Shown: positions 6,918-18,779, numbered from the stretch's first letter. The stretch: DNA of 58,678 nucleotides from an uncultured bacterium (GCA_903847095.1 CAINCQ010000039.1:1-58678), one strand, 5' to 3'. Program-made: numbers and translations. Notes: generated by a model not told the origin, from the sequence alone.

Positions 6918-9089
6918 ATGTCCATATTAAAAGCGATCTCCAGGGGAAGTATTTATTTGCTGGTTTTTTTAACTCCATTGTTTTTTTCCCCGCTTACCCA
7001 AAATGTCCTTGATTTTCAGAAGCAGACGTTGTTCTTGGTAATCGCTTTATTGGGCCTGATGGGTTGGGCAAGCGACGCGCTGATCTCCAAAAAACTGGTT
7101 TTTAATTTTAACCTTGCCAGCGTGGCAGTGGTGGCGGTAATGCTGGCTACGCTTATTTCCAGCCTTTTCTCGCTTTACAGCTATGGCAGTCTATGGGGTT
7201 TGCCGCTGGATATCTCATCCAGTTTTCTGACCGTAACGGGGTTTGTGCTGTTTTATTTTCTGGTCATAAATCTTTTTTCCAAAGATGAGCTTGGTAAGTT
7301 GCTATTTACGCTCGTCGCGTCGTCTTTTGTAGCCGCGCTTTACGGGATTTTACAACTTTGCGGCCTGTTTTTGATCCCCTTTGACTTTGCCAAAGTGAAT
7401 TCTTTCAATACGGTGGGGTCGGTCAACGGGTTGGGTCTGTTCCTGTCCGTTGTCTTGGTCGCGGTTTTTTCCCTGGTTTTTTCGGAAAAAGACAAGAAAA
7501 AAATGGGTCTTTTCGCCCTTTTTGGCGCCGTATTGTTCCTTTACCTGATCTTGATAAACTTTTTGGCGGCGTGGATCGTGTTGGTTATCGGATCGCTGGT
7601 CATTTTTATCCAAAGTTTTGTCGACCGGGATTCGTTTTTCCGCGGAAAGACTGTCGCGATCGCTTCGTTTTGCTTGCTGTTTTTGTCGCTGATCTTCGTC
7701 GCCGTTGACATTTTCGCGGGTGATTTCGTCGGCGATATCTATAAAAGTCTTCCCCAGACACCGGTGGAGATCTCGCTGACCAACAAGACTTCCTGGGACG
7801 TTACTGTCTCGACATTAAAATCTTCGGCAAAGAATTTGATCCTTGGCTCCGGTCCCGGAACCTTTGTTTACGACTATTCCAGATACAAGCCCGAGGTGAT
7901 CAACCAGACGAATTTCTGGAGCGTTAGGTTTGGAACAGCTTCGGACGAGATATTGGGAAGATTGGCTACGGTCGGGATTCTGGGTATCCTTTTTTTGGCC
8001 GCGCTCATCGGTTTTATAGCCGTTAAAGGCTTTAAAATGCTGAACGAGGATCGGGAGGACAAGGAATTGGTTATCACTTGCTATGCTTCATGGCTGGCCA
8101 TTGTGGCGGCATTGTTTTTCTATCCGTTCAATTTTGCCCTTACCTTCCTTTTCTGGCTGCTTTCCGCTTTAATCATCGGATTTGATGAAGAAAAAAAGAG
8201 GGTGATCGAATTTTCGCTTGGTTCCAAGGCCGCTTACGCCGCGCCGTTATTGCTGGTCGTTGTGCTGGCCTTACAACTTGGGATTATTGTCTGGGTGGGA
8301 AAACGTTATTTCGCCGAAGTAAAATATTTGCAGGCCATGCAAGCTTTGCGAAAGCCGGATTACCAAGGTGCCGTAAATGATCTTAGCCTGGCGATTAATA
8401 GCACGGGATCCGCTCAAGATAATTATTTGAGGGATCTTTCCCAGGTTTATCTTGCTTGGGTGAGCGATGAAATAGCTAAGAGCACCGATCAGAAGAAAAC
8501 ATTGGAAACGATTGCCCCGCTTATGGGCCAAGCGGTTGAAATAGCCAAGGTCAATACGGATTCGGTGAATGGGAATGACGCCAACAATTGGGCGGTAAGG
8601 GGTTATATTTACCGCGAGCTTATCGGAGCGGTGAAAGATGCCGATTCCTGGGCGGTAACGAGTTACAAGAGGGCTATCGATCTGGAGCCGGCCAGTTCGT
8701 ATTTTTACGTGGAACTGGCCCAGGTTTACATATTAAAAGAAGATTTAGGCGCGGCAACAGAGAGTCTTTTGAAAGCGATAGAGCTGAATCCTAATTATTC
8801 CAATGCCCGTTATTACCTTGGCTTGATATACGACAAACAAAACAAAAAAGACGAGGCGATCGCGCAATTCGAAACTTTGACCCGGCTCAATCCCGATAAC
8901 AAAGATATCGCAACCATTCTGGAAAATCTGAAAGCGGGAAAACCGGCATTCGGGGAACAGGCTCAAGCTCCGGCGCCGGATTTGAACGCTCCAACCGGTT
9001 CAAATGTCAGTACTTCTGTTCCCGCGGAGAACCCGGCTATATTGCTACCTAAAAATGGAGAGCCGGCGAACAATGTACCGGTCAAATAA
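6918..9089 (+). CDS. O-antigen ligase/polymerase-like membrane protein with C-terminal TPR domain
   Basis: 723 residues. The first ~430 form about 11-12 membrane helices with the pattern of the Wzy/WaaL-like family (large periplasmic loop ~250-330 including ILGSGPGTFVYDYSRYKP). After a further helix (~445-465), the C-terminal region has at least two clear tetratricopeptide repeats (SYKRAIDLEPASSYFYVELAQVY; SLLKAIELNPNYSNARYYLGLIYDKQNKKDEAI) and a Pro/Ala-rich tail. This architecture is common in CPR genomes and is thought to act in surface glycan assembly or protein glycosylation; the substrate cannot be told. A promoter and hairpin element lie upstream; a long hairpin follows. Confidence 0.75.
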   Translation: MSILKAISRGSIYLLVFLTPLFFSPLTQNVLDFQKQTLFLVIALLGLMGWASDALISKKLVFNFNLASVAVVAVMLATLISSLFSLYSYGSLWGLPLDISSSFLTVTGFVLFYFLVINLFSKDELGKLLFTLVASSFVAALYGILQLCGLFLIPFDFAKVNSFNTVGSVNGLGLFLSVVLVAVFSLVFSEKDKKKMGLFALFGAVLFLYLILINFLAAWIVLVIGSLVIFIQSFVDRDSFFRGKTVAIASFCLLFLSLIFVAVDIFAGDFVGDIYKSLPQTPVEISLTNKTSWDVTVSTLKSSAKNLILGSGPGTFVYDYSRYKPEVINQTNFWSVRFGTASDEILGRLATVGILGILFLAALIGFIAVKGFKMLNEDREDKELVITCYASWLAIVAALFFYPFNFALTFLFWLLSALIIGFDEEKKRVIEFSLGSKAAYAAPLLLVVVLALQLGIIVWVGKRYFAEVKYLQAMQALRKPDYQGAVNDLSLAINSTGSAQDNYLRDLSQVYLAWVSDEIAKSTDQKKTLETIAPLMGQAVEIAKVNTDSVNGNDANNWAVRGYIYRELIGAVKDADSWAVTSYKRAIDLEPASSYFYVELAQVYILKEDLGAATESLLKAIELNPNYSNARYYLGLIYDKQNKKDEAIAQFETLTRLNPDNKDIATILENLKAGKPAFGEQAQAPAPDLNAPTGSNVSTSVPAENPAILLPKNGEPANNVPVK

Positions 9090-9105
9090 CCTAGCGTTAT
9101 CCTTG

Positions 9106-9142
9106 GCTGAAACCCTGCCCGAAAAGGCGGGGTTTCAGCTTT
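9106..9142 (+). terminator. Hairpin after the O-antigen-like gene
   Basis: GCTGAAACCC...GGGTTTCAGC, a long stem with an inner GCC/GGC pairing, followed by only a short T-run (TTTA). Confidence 0.6.
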
Positions 9143-9225
9143 AGCGGGCGAAGGGCGCGCGCGGTTTAAGGAATAAGGCAAGGACGCCTTTTTTGGCCGG
9201 ATACGCGGCAAAAACAAATCCGATA

Positions 9226-9254
9226 TTGACAAATTATAAAAGTTTTGATAAAAT
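9226..9254 (+). promoter_or_regulatory. Promoter of the rpoB-rpoC transcript
   Basis: TTGACA, 17-base spacer, TAAAAT. It would give a ~340-base leader before rpoB. Confidence 0.7.
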
Positions 9255-9319
9255 TAATATTTGTTAAGGTAATAACCATTAATCCTTGATTTCCTTCCTG
9301 TTTTCATAACAAAATACCA

Positions 9320-9500
9320 ATAAAAAAACCCAAATATAAAAAAGGGTTTTTTTGGGTTTTATTCCGGATTTTGGTTATCGAGAGGCGGTATTCGCCAAAA
9401 GAAACAAACTTTTTTTAAAACTTCCTTCGCCGAAGGAAGCCAAGGGCTTGCTCCTAATGCTATCCATCGGCCGATGGACGGCGGGCCTTCAAGGCCGGGA
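9320..9500 (+). promoter_or_regulatory. Structured rpoB leader
   Basis: In order: an AAAACCC...GGGTTTT hairpin rich in T (about 9325-9360, terminator-like), CTTCCTTCGCCGAAGGAAG at 9421-9439, TCCATCGGCCGATGGA at 9463-9478 and GGCCTTCAAGGCC at 9484-9496. No convincing reading frame covers the region. The layout suggests attenuation or autoregulation of rpoB; no known leader class was recognised. Confidence 0.5.
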
Positions 9501-9601
9501 ATTTTCAATTATATTATCAAGAGGCAGTCTTAAAATACGGGTTTTCCGGCAAGGTTGGACTATTGCCAGAAAATGCGTTTTTGGAAGGCCTTTATAAATC
9601 C

Positions 9602-12600
9602 ATGGCGCTTAAAATAAAGAATTTTACGAAAGCCAAAGTCTCCCTTTCCCTGCCTTATTTGCTGGTTTTGCAGAAGGAAAGCTGGGATGTTTTCTGGAAA
9701 AACGATCTAAAGGAGCTTTTTACGGAGATCTCTCCGATCCGCGACTATACGAGCAAGGAGTTGGAGCTTTGGATTTTAGATTATAAAGTTGATAAGCCCA
9801 AATACAAAAACGATCTTGAGGCGAGGATCAATAACGATTCTTACGAAGTGCCGATCAGGATCAAAACCAAACTAGTTAATCTGAAAACCAAAGACGCCAA
9901 AATCCAAGAGATCTTTTTGTGCGATTTTCCCTTAATGACCGAACGGGGAACTTTTATCGTTAACGGTGTTGAAAGGGTTTGTATTTCGCAGCTCATCCGC
10001 TCCGCCGGCGTGTTCTTCTCATCCGACGTTATCGGCGGCAAGAACCACTTCGGGACCAAGATCATCCCGAACCGGGGATCCTGGCTGGAATTCGAAACCA
10101 CCCATACCGGTTTTATCGGCGTAAAAATCGACCGCAAGCGGCGCGTGCCTGCCACGACTTTGTTGCGGGCTTTTGGCATAGATAACGACCAGGCGATCAA
10201 AGAAATTTTTCAGGATGTGAATAACGGACCCGTTGATTTTATCGAAGAAACCTTGAAAAAGGATCCGACGCATAACCAGGCGGAGGCGCTGGTCGAAATT
10301 TACCAAAGACTCAGACCCGGCGATCTGGCTTCCGCCGATACGGCCAAGGAACTGATCGAGAATATGTTTTTTAACTTCGAACGCTACGATCTGTCCAAGG
10401 TGGGAAGATGGAAGATGTGGAAGAGGCTGCCGGATCTGAAGACAAAGAAAAAAGGAAAAGAGGAGGGTGATATCGTGGGGTTGCCCGATCGCGTTTTGAG
10501 CATCGATGATATTGTTTCGGTGATCAGGGAGATCATCCGGCTGAACAATGATCCGAATGGCCGGCCCGACGAGATCGATCATCTTGGCAACCGCCGCGTG
10601 AGGACTTTAAACGAGTTGCTCGTAAACCGCCTGAGAATAGGTTTTATGCGCATGGAAAGGATCGTTAAAGACCGGATGTCGACACTGGATGTTTTCAATC
10701 TGTCTCCGATGCAATTGGTCAATCCAAGGCCGGTGATGGCGGTAGTAAAAGAGTTCTTCTCTTCTTCCCAGCTTTCGCAATTCATGGACAACGAGAATCC
10801 GCTCTCGGAGCTCGAACATAAAAGAAGGCTGGCGGCTACCGGTCCGGGAGGTTTGACCCGCGAGAGGGCTGGCTTTGAAGTCCGCGACGTACAGCCTTCC
10901 CATTATGGCCGCATTTGCCCGATCCAAACACCTGAAGGTCCCAACGTCGGCTTGGTCGGATATCTGGCGTCTTTTACCAAGATCAATTCCTTTGGTTTCC
11001 TAGAAACCCCATATTTCAAAGTGGATAAAGGGGGACATGTTTCCGACGATCTGCAATATTTGACCGCCGACGAAGAAGAAAAACACAATATCGCGACCGC
11101 GGTCGTTCCTATCGACGAAAATAACAACATCATACCCAAAAAATTGGAAGCCAGGATTAAAGGAGAGCCTGGTATTTGTCCCAAAGAAGATATTGATTAT
11201 ATCGATGTTTCCCCCCAGCAAATTCTTTCGGTCGGTACTTCATTAATACCGTTTTTGCAGAATGATGACGCTAATCGCGCTCTGATGGGTTCCAATATGC
11301 AACGTCAGTCGACGCCGGTCATCAAACCCCAGGTTCCGCTGGTCATGACCGGTTCCGAAGAAAAAATAGCCCATGATTCCGGCCATATTCTTTTGGCCGA
11401 GGAAAATGGCGTTATTTCGTCCGTTGACGGTACCCGGATAGGATTGAAGTACGATGGCGAAAAAGAGGAAAAAAGTTACGACCTAAGAACCTTTATCCGG
11501 ACCAACCAATATACTTGTTTCCACCAATGCCCGATCGTAAAACTGGGCCAGAAGGTGAAGAAAGGCCAGGCGCTGTGTGATGGCGGATCGATCGTTGACG
11601 GTCATTTGGCCCTGGGACAAAACATTCTTTGCGCTTTTGTTTCCTGGCGGGGCGGTAATTTTGAGGACGCGATCCTGATCTCGGAACGCTTGGTCGGGGA
11701 TGACCGGTTTTCCTCGATCCATATGGAGAATTTCGTCTGCGACGTCCGGGAAACCAAACTCGGACCCGAAGTCACTACTTTCGATATTCCGAATGTTTCC
11801 GAAGAAAAACTTAAGGACCTTGATGAGGAAGGCGTGATCCGGATCGGTGCCGAAGTTAAACCTAACGATATCCTGGTGGGAAAGATCTCACCCAAGGGCG
11901 AGCAGGAACTTACGGCCGAAGAGCGTCTTTTACGCTCGATTTTCGGAGAGAAGGCCAAGGATGTCAAAGATACTTCGCTTTTGATGGAACATGGCAAACG
12001 CGGACGCGTGGTCGGCGTTAAGGTATTTTCGCGCGAACAGGGCCATAAGCTTGATCCGGGCGTGATCAAACGCATCGAGATCGAGATCGCGGAACTGCGG
12101 AAAGTCCAGGCTGGGGATAAGCTGGCCGGGCGCCACGGAAACAAAGGCGTGATCTCCAAAGTTCTGGCCGTTGAAGAAATGCCGTTTTTGGCCGATGGAA
12201 CGCCGGTTGATATCGTTTTGAACCCGATGAGCGTGGCTTCCCGTATGAACCTGGGACAGATCCTGGAAACCCATCTTGGCTATGCGGCCCATGAACTTGG
12301 TTATCACGCTCAAACGCCTTCTCTTTCGGGCGCAACCGAAAAAGACATCAAGGAAGAGCTGAAAAAAGCTGGCCTTCCCGAAGATGGAAAAGTGGTGCTT
12401 TATGACGGAAGGACGGGTCTTGCTTTTCCCGATAAGATCACGGTGGGCTATATTTATATGATGAAGCTGATCCATATGGTGGAAGACAAGATTCATACCC
12501 GGAGCATCGGGCCCTATTCTTTGATCACCCAGCAGCCGTTGGGAGGAAAAGCCCAATTTGGCGGCCAGCGGTTTGGAGAAATGGAAGTTTGGGCTTTGGA

Positions 12601-12802
12601 AGGATATGGAGCGGCTTATACTTTGCAGGAAATGCTTACGATCAAATCGGATGACATCGTCGGAAGAGCTACCACTTATGAAACGATCCTCCGGGGAGAA
12701 CAGATTAAAAACCCGAACATTCCCGCATCATTCAATCTCTTGGTGAGCGAGTTAAAGTCGTTGGGATTGAACGTCGAGGTAAGAGAAAAACCGGCCGAAT
12801 AA
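9602..12802 (+). CDS. rpoB: DNA-directed RNA polymerase subunit beta
   Basis: 1066 residues from the ATG at 9602 (MALKIKNF); a TTG at 9563 would add 13 residues. GGAAGG at 9582 is the nearest Shine-Dalgarno-like stretch, at a long distance. Landmarks: FPLMTERGTFIVNGVERVCISQLIRSAGVFF, the fork-loop region SELEHKRRLAATGPGGLTRERAGFEVRDVQPSHYGRICPIQTPEGPNVGLVG (rifampicin pocket), the GDKLAGRHGNKGVISK catalytic-site segment, and the C-terminal GGQRFGEMEVWALEGYGAAYTLQEMLTIKSDD. It is shorter than the E. coli protein (1342), lacking the lineage-specific insertions, as in other small genomes. Stable core enzyme partner of the RpoC gene ~107 bp downstream. Confidence 0.98.
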   Translation: MALKIKNFTKAKVSLSLPYLLVLQKESWDVFWKNDLKELFTEISPIRDYTSKELELWILDYKVDKPKYKNDLEARINNDSYEVPIRIKTKLVNLKTKDAKIQEIFLCDFPLMTERGTFIVNGVERVCISQLIRSAGVFFSSDVIGGKNHFGTKIIPNRGSWLEFETTHTGFIGVKIDRKRRVPATTLLRAFGIDNDQAIKEIFQDVNNGPVDFIEETLKKDPTHNQAEALVEIYQRLRPGDLASADTAKELIENMFFNFERYDLSKVGRWKMWKRLPDLKTKKKGKEEGDIVGLPDRVLSIDDIVSVIREIIRLNNDPNGRPDEIDHLGNRRVRTLNELLVNRLRIGFMRMERIVKDRMSTLDVFNLSPMQLVNPRPVMAVVKEFFSSSQLSQFMDNENPLSELEHKRRLAATGPGGLTRERAGFEVRDVQPSHYGRICPIQTPEGPNVGLVGYLASFTKINSFGFLETPYFKVDKGGHVSDDLQYLTADEEEKHNIATAVVPIDENNNIIPKKLEARIKGEPGICPKEDIDYIDVSPQQILSVGTSLIPFLQNDDANRALMGSNMQRQSTPVIKPQVPLVMTGSEEKIAHDSGHILLAEENGVISSVDGTRIGLKYDGEKEEKSYDLRTFIRTNQYTCFHQCPIVKLGQKVKKGQALCDGGSIVDGHLALGQNILCAFVSWRGGNFEDAILISERLVGDDRFSSIHMENFVCDVRETKLGPEVTTFDIPNVSEEKLKDLDEEGVIRIGAEVKPNDILVGKISPKGEQELTAEERLLRSIFGEKAKDVKDTSLLMEHGKRGRVVGVKVFSREQGHKLDPGVIKRIEIEIAELRKVQAGDKLAGRHGNKGVISKVLAVEEMPFLADGTPVDIVLNPMSVASRMNLGQILETHLGYAAHELGYHAQTPSLSGATEKDIKEELKKAGLPEDGKVVLYDGRTGLAFPDKITVGYIYMMKLIHMVEDKIHTRSIGPYSLITQQPLGGKAQFGGQRFGEMEVWALEGYGAAYTLQEMLTIKSDDIVGRATTYETILRGEQIKNPNIPASFNLLVSELKSLGLNVEVREKPAE

Positions 12803-12806
12803 ATTA

Positions 12807-12905
12807 AACAAACTTAGTCCACTAAGTGAATCAAGTTTACTAAGTTAAAAAGCATTTTTGCTTGATTAACTTAATTAGCTTACTAGCTTGATTAACTTTT
12901 TAAAA
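12807..12905 (+). repeat. Dispersed ~95-bp leader repeat, copy before rpoC
   Basis: AT-rich spacer containing CTAAGTGAAT, AAAAAGCATTTTTGC and two copies of GCTTGATTAACTT. The reverse complement of 24513-24608 has the same blocks in the same order, and there too lies just upstream of a start codon (trpS). Confidence 0.65.
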
Positions 12906-12909
12906 AACT

Positions 12910-15900
12910 ATGCGAGTAGAAGATTTACAATCAATAAGGATCAAACTGGCGTCGCCCGACGACGTTTTGGCTTGGTCCCACGGCGAAGTAACCAAGCCCG
13001 AAACCATCAATTACCGCACGCAAAGGGCGGAAAAGGACGGTCTTTTCTGCGAGCGTATTTTCGGACCGGAGAAGGATTATGAGTGCTACTGCGGAAAATA
13101 CAAACGGGTTCGCTATAAGGGGATTATTTGCGACCGTTGCGGGGTTGAGGTCACGAAGAGTTCGGTCCGTCGCGATCGGATGGGTCATATCAAGCTTGCT
13201 TGTCCGGTTTCGCATATCTGGTTTTTAAGGGGCGTCCCATCCCGCATGGGACAGGTAGTGGACCTTCCGATGCAGCAACTCGAAAAAGTCATTTATTTCG
13301 CGTCATACGTCATAACGACCGTTGACGATGAGGAAAAAAAGAGGATAGCCGAAGAGATCGAGGCGGAATTCCAGGAAAAGACCAGAACCCAGAAAAAATT
13401 CTTCGATAAAGACGATAAGGCCGGCCAAAAGGAACTGGGCAAAGATTTGGAAGAGTTGAAAGGCGCCCGCGACCGGGCCAAGCAGGAGCTTAACAGTATC
13501 CAGTTATTAAAGATAATTTCGGAAGCCGAATATCGGAATTTAGCCCTGAAATACGGCCAATGTTTTTCGGCCGGCACCGGAGCGGAGACGGTTCGCAAGA
13601 TCTTTGAAAAGATCGACATTAAAACTCAAATCGAAACCTTGAACGGTAAACTCCAGGATGCTACTCCCGAAGAGAAGAGAAAGATTTTCATCCGTTTGAA
13701 ACTTTACCAGGGGATGCAACAAGCCGGGATCAGGCCCGAATGGATGTTATTGACGGCGTTGCCGGTTTTGCCGTCCGATTTGCGGCCTATCGTCCAACTG
13801 GACGGAGGACGTTACGCGTCGAGCGATTTGAACGATCTTTACCGCCGGGTGATCAACCGGAACAACCGTTTGAAGTATTTGATCGAGATCGGCGCTCCCG
13901 AAGTGATCGTTCGCAACGAGAAAAGGATGTTGCAGGAAGCAGTCGATTCTCTTATTGACAATGGCATGAGAAAGGGCACGACCACCCAGGCGACCACCGG
14001 GGGCCGCCGCCTGCTTAAATCCCTGGCTGATATGCTGAAGGGAAAACAAGGGCGTTTCAGGCAGAATTTACTGGGCAAGCGTGTTGATTATTCGGGACGT
14101 TCCGTGATTGTGGTCGGGCCGGAGCTTAAACTTGACGAGGTTGGCATTCCCAAGAAAATGGCGCTTGAGCTTTTTAAACCTTTTGTGATCAGGCGGATTC
14201 TTGAAAAAGAAATGGCTTTCAATGTGAGGGGCGCTTCGCGCTTGATCGAGACCGAGACCGATGAGATTTGGGCGATTCTCGAAGAAGTGGTGAAGAACAA
14301 ACTGGTTCTGATCAATCGCGCCCCGACGCTTCATCGCTTGAGCATCCAGGCTTTCCACCCGATCTTGATCGAAGGCGAGGCCATCCAAGTCCACCCCATG
14401 GTTTGTAAGGCCTTTAACGCCGATTTTGACGGCGACCAGATGGCAGTGCATTTGCCTTTGTCGGATCTTGCCCAGAAAGAGGCTAGGGAGCGCATGCTTT
14501 CCACTTTAAATCTTTTGAAACCGGCCAAGGGAACCCCGGTAGTCACCGTTTACCAAGATATGGTGCTTGGCTGTTATTGGATGACCAAAATGATGGAAGG
14601 AACCAAGGGAGAGGGAAGTATCTTTGCCAATGCTAATGAAGCGATTTTGGTTCACGGCTTTGGGGAAGTTGACTTGCGCGCGAAAATAAAAGTCATGAAT
14701 CCCAAGCCTTCAACCCAGGGTATGATCGAAACGACCGTTGGCCGGATTATATTCAACCAGGTTTTACCCGATGATTTTGCGTTCCAGAACCAATTGATCA
14801 AGGTACGCGACCTTGAACGTATCGCCGAAGACATCATCAGAAACTACGACGTCAAAACAACGCAAGAAACGCTCGACCGCATTAAAGAACTTGGTTTTGA
14901 GTATTCAACGCTTTCGGGCATTTCCTGGGGAATGGACGATTTACATGTCCCGGTCGAGAAGCCTGGCATCATCAAAGAAGCCGAAAAGGAAGTCGAAAAA
15001 ACAGAAGACTATTTCCGTAAAGGGCTTTTGTCGAAAGAAGAGAAGAAGAACAAGATTATCGAGATCTGGTCGCGAGCCAAAACGACCATCGAAAATCTTG
15101 TGCCCAAGACCTTATCGGCCGACGGTTCGGTTTTTCAAATGATCGATGCGGGCGCGCGCGGTTCCTGGTCCCAGCCGGTCCAGATGGCGGGTATGAAAGG
15201 CTTGGTGGTGGATCCGTCCGGAGATATTATCGAATTACCCGTAAAAAATTCTTATAAAGAAGGCTTGGACGTTTTGGAATACTTTAATTCGACTCATGGC
15301 GCGCGAAAAGGCACGGTGGATACGGCTTTAAGGACTTCGACCGCCGGTTATTTGACGCGGAGACTTGTTGATGTCGCCCATGAAGTGATTGTTTCGGAAG
15401 TCGATTGCGGGGATGACGAAGGGATCGAAGCTTTTTTCAGAGAGAGCGAAGAGATCGGTCAGAATTTCCTGTATAAGATCGCGGGACGCGTTTCGCTTGA
15501 TACCATAAAAAGCGAGAAGACCAAAGAAACCATTATTAAAAAAGGTGAATTGATCGACTGGGTCATCGGAAGAAGACTGATTGAGGAAGGTGTTGTGAGC
15601 GTAAAGATCAGGTCGCCCTTAAACTGCCGATGTATAAAAGGGGTTTGCCAGAAATGTTATGGTTGGGACCTTGGTAACAACAAACTGGTTCGCATGGGAG
15701 AAGCAGTGGGTATTATTGCCGCCCAGTCCATCGGGGAGCCGGGAACCCAGCTTACGATGAGAACTTTCCATACGGGCGGCGTAGCGGGTGGCGGCGATAT
15801 CACTTCGGGTTTGCCGCGGGTGGAAGAGATTTTCGAGGCGAGAATGCCGGCGGGCAGGGCCGAGATGGCTCCAGCCGATGGTACGATCGAAGAGATCACG

Positions 15901-16599
15901 CCTGAACGCGTGATCAAGGTCAAGATAAAAACCAAGGACGCGGATAAGAACAAAACGGCTCAGATCGTCGAATTCGAGGTCCCATTGAACTCCGCGATCT
16001 TGGTGAAGAAGAATGATCAGGTAAAGAAAGGCCAATCGTTATGGGAAGGCAGTTTGGAATTGAAGGAATTATACAAATTGGCTGGAAAGGATGCGGCACA
16101 GTGTTATATACTAAAGGAGGTGCAGAGAATCTATAATTCCCAAGGTGCTACGATTCATGATAAGCACGTGGAAGTGATCATCCGCCAGATGTTTTCGCGC
16201 GTCAAAGTCAATGATCCGGGAGACAGCCTTTTTATACCCAAGGAAGTGGTGGAGAAAAAGAAAGCCATGATCGAAAACGAGAAATTGGCGAAAGAAAAGA
16301 AAAAATTAGTTGATTTTTCGCCCGTTTTGCTCGGCGTTTCGAAAGTTGCGCTTACCACGAGCTCTTGGTTGTCGTCGGCTTCTTTCCAGGAAACATCGAG
16401 GGTTTTGATCAAAGCCAGCTTGGAGCGGCAGGAGGACACGCTTGAAGGATTGAAGGAAAATGTGATCATCGGTAAATTGGTGCCGGCGGGAACCGGGTTC
16501 AAAATCGATTCCAAGGAAACTTTCGCGGAAGATTCCAAAAAAGGGTCAACACCCAAAGATCTAAAGGCATCCGATGAAAAAGAACAAAAAGAACAATAA
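12910..16599 (+). CDS. rpoC: DNA-directed RNA polymerase subunit beta'
   Basis: 1229 residues. The N-terminal zinc site is C59, C61, C74, C77. The absolutely conserved catalytic triad is D505, D507, D509 in NADFDGDQM, which binds the active-site magnesium. The bridge-helix/trigger-loop region ([31 protein letters not shown]) and second zinc site ([11 protein letters not shown]) are present, as is [23 protein letters not shown]. The end ([15 protein letters not shown]...) matches the omega-contacting C-terminus, followed by a charged, lineage-specific tail. The tail overlaps the ftsK start by 26 bp, suggesting translational coupling. Confidence 0.98.
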   Translation: MRVEDLQSIRIKLASPDDVLAWSHGEVTKPETINYRTQRAEKDGLFCERIFGPEKDYECYCGKYKRVRYKGIICDRCGVEVTKSSVRRDRMGHIKLACPVSHIWFLRGVPSRMGQVVDLPMQQLEKVIYFASYVITTVDDEEKKRIAEEIEAEFQEKTRTQKKFFDKDDKAGQKELGKDLEELKGARDRAKQELNSIQLLKIISEAEYRNLALKYGQCFSAGTGAETVRKIFEKIDIKTQIETLNGKLQDATPEEKRKIFIRLKLYQGMQQAGIRPEWMLLTALPVLPSDLRPIVQLDGGRYASSDLNDLYRRVINRNNRLKYLIEIGAPEVIVRNEKRMLQEAVDSLIDNGMRKGTTTQATTGGRRLLKSLADMLKGKQGRFRQNLLGKRVDYSGRSVIVVGPELKLDEVGIPKKMALELFKPFVIRRILEKEMAFNVRGASRLIETETDEIWAILEEVVKNKLVLINRAPTLHRLSIQAFHPILIEGEAIQVHPMVCKAFNADFDGDQMAVHLPLSDLAQKEARERMLSTLNLLKPAKGTPVVTVYQDMVLGCYWMTKMMEGTKGEGSIFANANEAILVHGFGEVDLRAKIKVMNPKPSTQGMIETTVGRIIFNQVLPDDFAFQNQLIKVRDLERIAEDIIRNYDVKTTQETLDRIKELGFEYSTLSGISWGMDDLHVPVEKPGIIKEAEKEVEKTEDYFRKGLLSKEEKKNKIIEIWSRAKTTIENLVPKTLSADGSVFQMIDAGARGSWSQPVQMAGMKGLVVDPSGDIIELPVKNSYKEGLDVLEYFNSTHGARKGTVDTALRTSTAGYLTRRLVDVAHEVIVSEVDCGDDEGIEAFFRESEEIGQNFLYKIAGRVSLDTIKSEKTKETIIKKGELIDWVIGRRLIEEGVVSVKIRSPLNCRCIKGVCQKCYGWDLGNNKLVRMGEAVGIIAAQSIGEPGTQLTMRTFHTGGVAGGGDITSGLPRVEEIFEARMPAGRAEMAPADGTIEEITPERVIKVKIKTKDADKNKTAQIVEFEVPLNSAILVKKNDQVKKGQSLWEGSLELKELYKLAGKDAAQCYILKEVQRIYNSQGATIHDKHVEVIIRQMFSRVKVNDPGDSLFIPKEVVEKKKAMIENEKLAKEKKKLVDFSPVLLGVSKVALTTSSWLSSASFQETSRVLIKASLERQEDTLEGLKENVIIGKLVPAGTGFKIDSKETFAEDSKKGSTPKDLKASDEKEQKEQ

Positions 16600-18772
16600 A
16601 AATCAATCGTCAAAAAAATCAGATCCTAATTTCTCAAGCCTTGAGGAAAACGTTAAAAAATGGGGCGCGGGCATTATCATGCTGGTTTTGGCCTTTGTAC
16701 TGACTCTCGGATTTTTTGACATGGCGGGCGTTGCGGGGAGGGCGCTTGTCGCTTTGATCGCCTATTTAGCAGGCAGCGCGGCTTTCGCGTTGCCTGTTAT
16801 TTTATTGCTTGGGGGGGTCATCTTTTTTACCGCTCACCAAGAGAGAATCTCCGGTCAGCTTACGCTAGCCATGTTCATTTTGGTGCTCGGGATCTGCGGC
16901 ATCCTCGCTGCTCTGAATCTTGAGAGTCTTGGCGGGGGGAAGCTTGGATATTTTATGGCCTTACCGCTTTTCAAGCTGTTCGGCTTTTGGGTGACGTTCA
17001 TTATCTTTTCCGGTTTTATCGCGCTTTCATCTTTGATGTTTTGGTGGCTTCTTGGCAAGCCGATGCCGGATTTCAAGGCTTTAGACCTTGGGAAAGAAAA
17101 GGCATCGGCGTTGGTTCAAAAGAAGCCTTCGCTGATCAGAACCTTGATCACTGCTCCGGAAATGAAGATGAAGAGTATTTCCATTCAAAACGGACAGGGA
17201 AGCAAGGATGTCAAAAAATCTCAAAAAGAGATCTTGGGAGCGAAAAAAACAAGTCCCGGTCTTCGGCAGGAAATAAAATACGTGGCTCCGTCCATCGATC
17301 TTTTGGATACGATAAAGGGCGTGCCTTTGGCTGGTGATTTACGGCAGAATGCCCAAATCATTAAAAAAATGCTTGGTGATTTTGGTATTCCGGTGAATAT
17401 GTACGATGCTAATGTCGGTCCGGCGGTCACTCAATACACTTTAAAGCCCGACGACGGGATCAAGCTGTCGAAAATCACCGCCCTTTCCAATGACCTGGCT
17501 CTGGCTCTGGCCAGCCAATCGATCAGGATCGAAGCTCCTATTCCCGGGAAGGCCTTGGTTGGCGTGGAAGTCCCGAATAAGGAACGGGCAGGAATCGGTC
17601 TGCGGGAGCTGTTATCTTCGCAAGAGTTTATCCAGTCGCAAGCTAATTTGCCAGTTTGCCTGGGCAAGGATGTTATCGGCAATCCGATCCTGGCGGATCT
17701 GGCCAGGATGCCTCATTTGATGGTTGCGGGCGCCACGGGTACCGGCAAAACGATTTTTCTTAACAGCTTGCTTACAACTTTACTTTTTAAGAATCCTCCG
17801 GAGCTTTTGAGGCTTATTCTTGTCGATCCAAAAAGGGTTGAAATGAGGGATTACAATGATTTGCCCCATTTGCTTTGTCCGGTTATCTTTGACGTTCATA
17901 AAACAGTCGCCGCGCTCAAATGGGCTATCTCGGAAATGGAGCGGCGCTTCGATCTCATCGGTTCCAAGGGGTCGCGGAACATCGGGAGTTATAACGAAAA
18001 GGCCTTAAAGGATGGTTTCGAGCCAATGCCTTTCATCGTGTTTGTTATCGATGAGCTGGCTGATCTGATGGCTTCGAAAGGTAAAGAGGTGGAAGCCGGT
18101 ATCATCAGGCTGGCCCAGATGGCCAGGGCAGTGGGAATTCATTTGGTGGTGGCGACCCAGCGTCCTTCAGTGGAAGTTATCACCGGCCTGATCAAAGCCA
18201 ATATAACTTGCCGCGTAGCTTTCCAGGTTGCTTCACAAATCGATTCCAGGACCATCCTTGACGTGTCCGGCGCGGAAAAACTGCTGGGTGCCGGCGATAT
18301 GTTGTTTACTTCCTCGGAATATCCCAGGCCGAAACGCGTCCAGGGTCCTTATATCTCCGAAAAAGAAATGAAACGTGTGTTGGAATGGATCAAGGAAAAG
18401 AACGTAATGCCGGAATTCAGGATCGAAGAAGGCGTATTGGAAAGCATGGCGATCGGTAATGGTAATGGAAACAGCGATTATGTCGGTACTCCGGGGATGT
18501 TTGGCGCCAATGACGGATCCGAAGATATGGGCGACGACCCGCTTTATGAACAGGCAAAAAAAATAGTATTGGAATCCCGCCAGGCATCGGCTTCTTTTTT
18601 GCAGAGGCGTTTGCGGATTGGCTATGCCCGCGCCGCGCGGATCATTGACATTATGGAAGACAAGGGCATGGTTGGGCCAAAAGATGGCGCTCGGCCCCGG
18701 GAGATTCTTATTTCCGCGATCGGTGAAGGGAATAGCGATAGCGGAACCGATGACGGCTGGCAGAAAGTTTAA
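16574..18772 (+). CDS. ftsK: DNA translocase FtsK/SpoIIIE
   Basis: 732 residues. A Lys/Asn-rich start precedes four membrane helices (~34-160), a short linker, and the motor. The alpha domain includes [18 protein letters not shown]; Walker A is GATGTGKT (residues 386-393) and Walker B is [10 protein letters not shown]. The C-terminal gamma winged-helix domain ([45 protein letters not shown]) reads orienting DNA sequences such as KOPS. The linker is much shorter than in E. coli. It pumps chromosomal DNA through the closing septum and activates dimer resolution. It begins inside the 3' end of rpoC in another frame. Confidence 0.96.
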   Translation: MKKNKKNNKNQSSKKSDPNFSSLEENVKKWGAGIIMLVLAFVLTLGFFDMAGVAGRALVALIAYLAGSAAFALPVILLLGGVIFFTAHQERISGQLTLAMFILVLGICGILAALNLESLGGGKLGYFMALPLFKLFGFWVTFIIFSGFIALSSLMFWWLLGKPMPDFKALDLGKEKASALVQKKPSLIRTLITAPEMKMKSISIQNGQGSKDVKKSQKEILGAKKTSPGLRQEIKYVAPSIDLLDTIKGVPLAGDLRQNAQIIKKMLGDFGIPVNMYDANVGPAVTQYTLKPDDGIKLSKITALSNDLALALASQSIRIEAPIPGKALVGVEVPNKERAGIGLRELLSSQEFIQSQANLPVCLGKDVIGNPILADLARMPHLMVAGATGTGKTIFLNSLLTTLLFKNPPELLRLILVDPKRVEMRDYNDLPHLLCPVIFDVHKTVAALKWAISEMERRFDLIGSKGSRNIGSYNEKALKDGFEPMPFIVFVIDELADLMASKGKEVEAGIIRLAQMARAVGIHLVVATQRPSVEVITGLIKANITCRVAFQVASQIDSRTILDVSGAEKLLGAGDMLFTSSEYPRPKRVQGPYISEKEMKRVLEWIKEKNVMPEFRIEEGVLESMAIGNGNGNSDYVGTPGMFGANDGSEDMGDDPLYEQAKKIVLESRQASASFLQRRLRIGYARAARIIDIMEDKGMVGPKDGARPREILISAIGEGNSDSGTDDGWQKV

Positions 18773-18779
18773 ATATTTT

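Noticed and set aside
9352-9597. 81-codon frame in the rpoB leader
   Set aside because: TTG start without a ribosome site, crosses several palindromes and overlaps rpoB; better explained as a structured leader.
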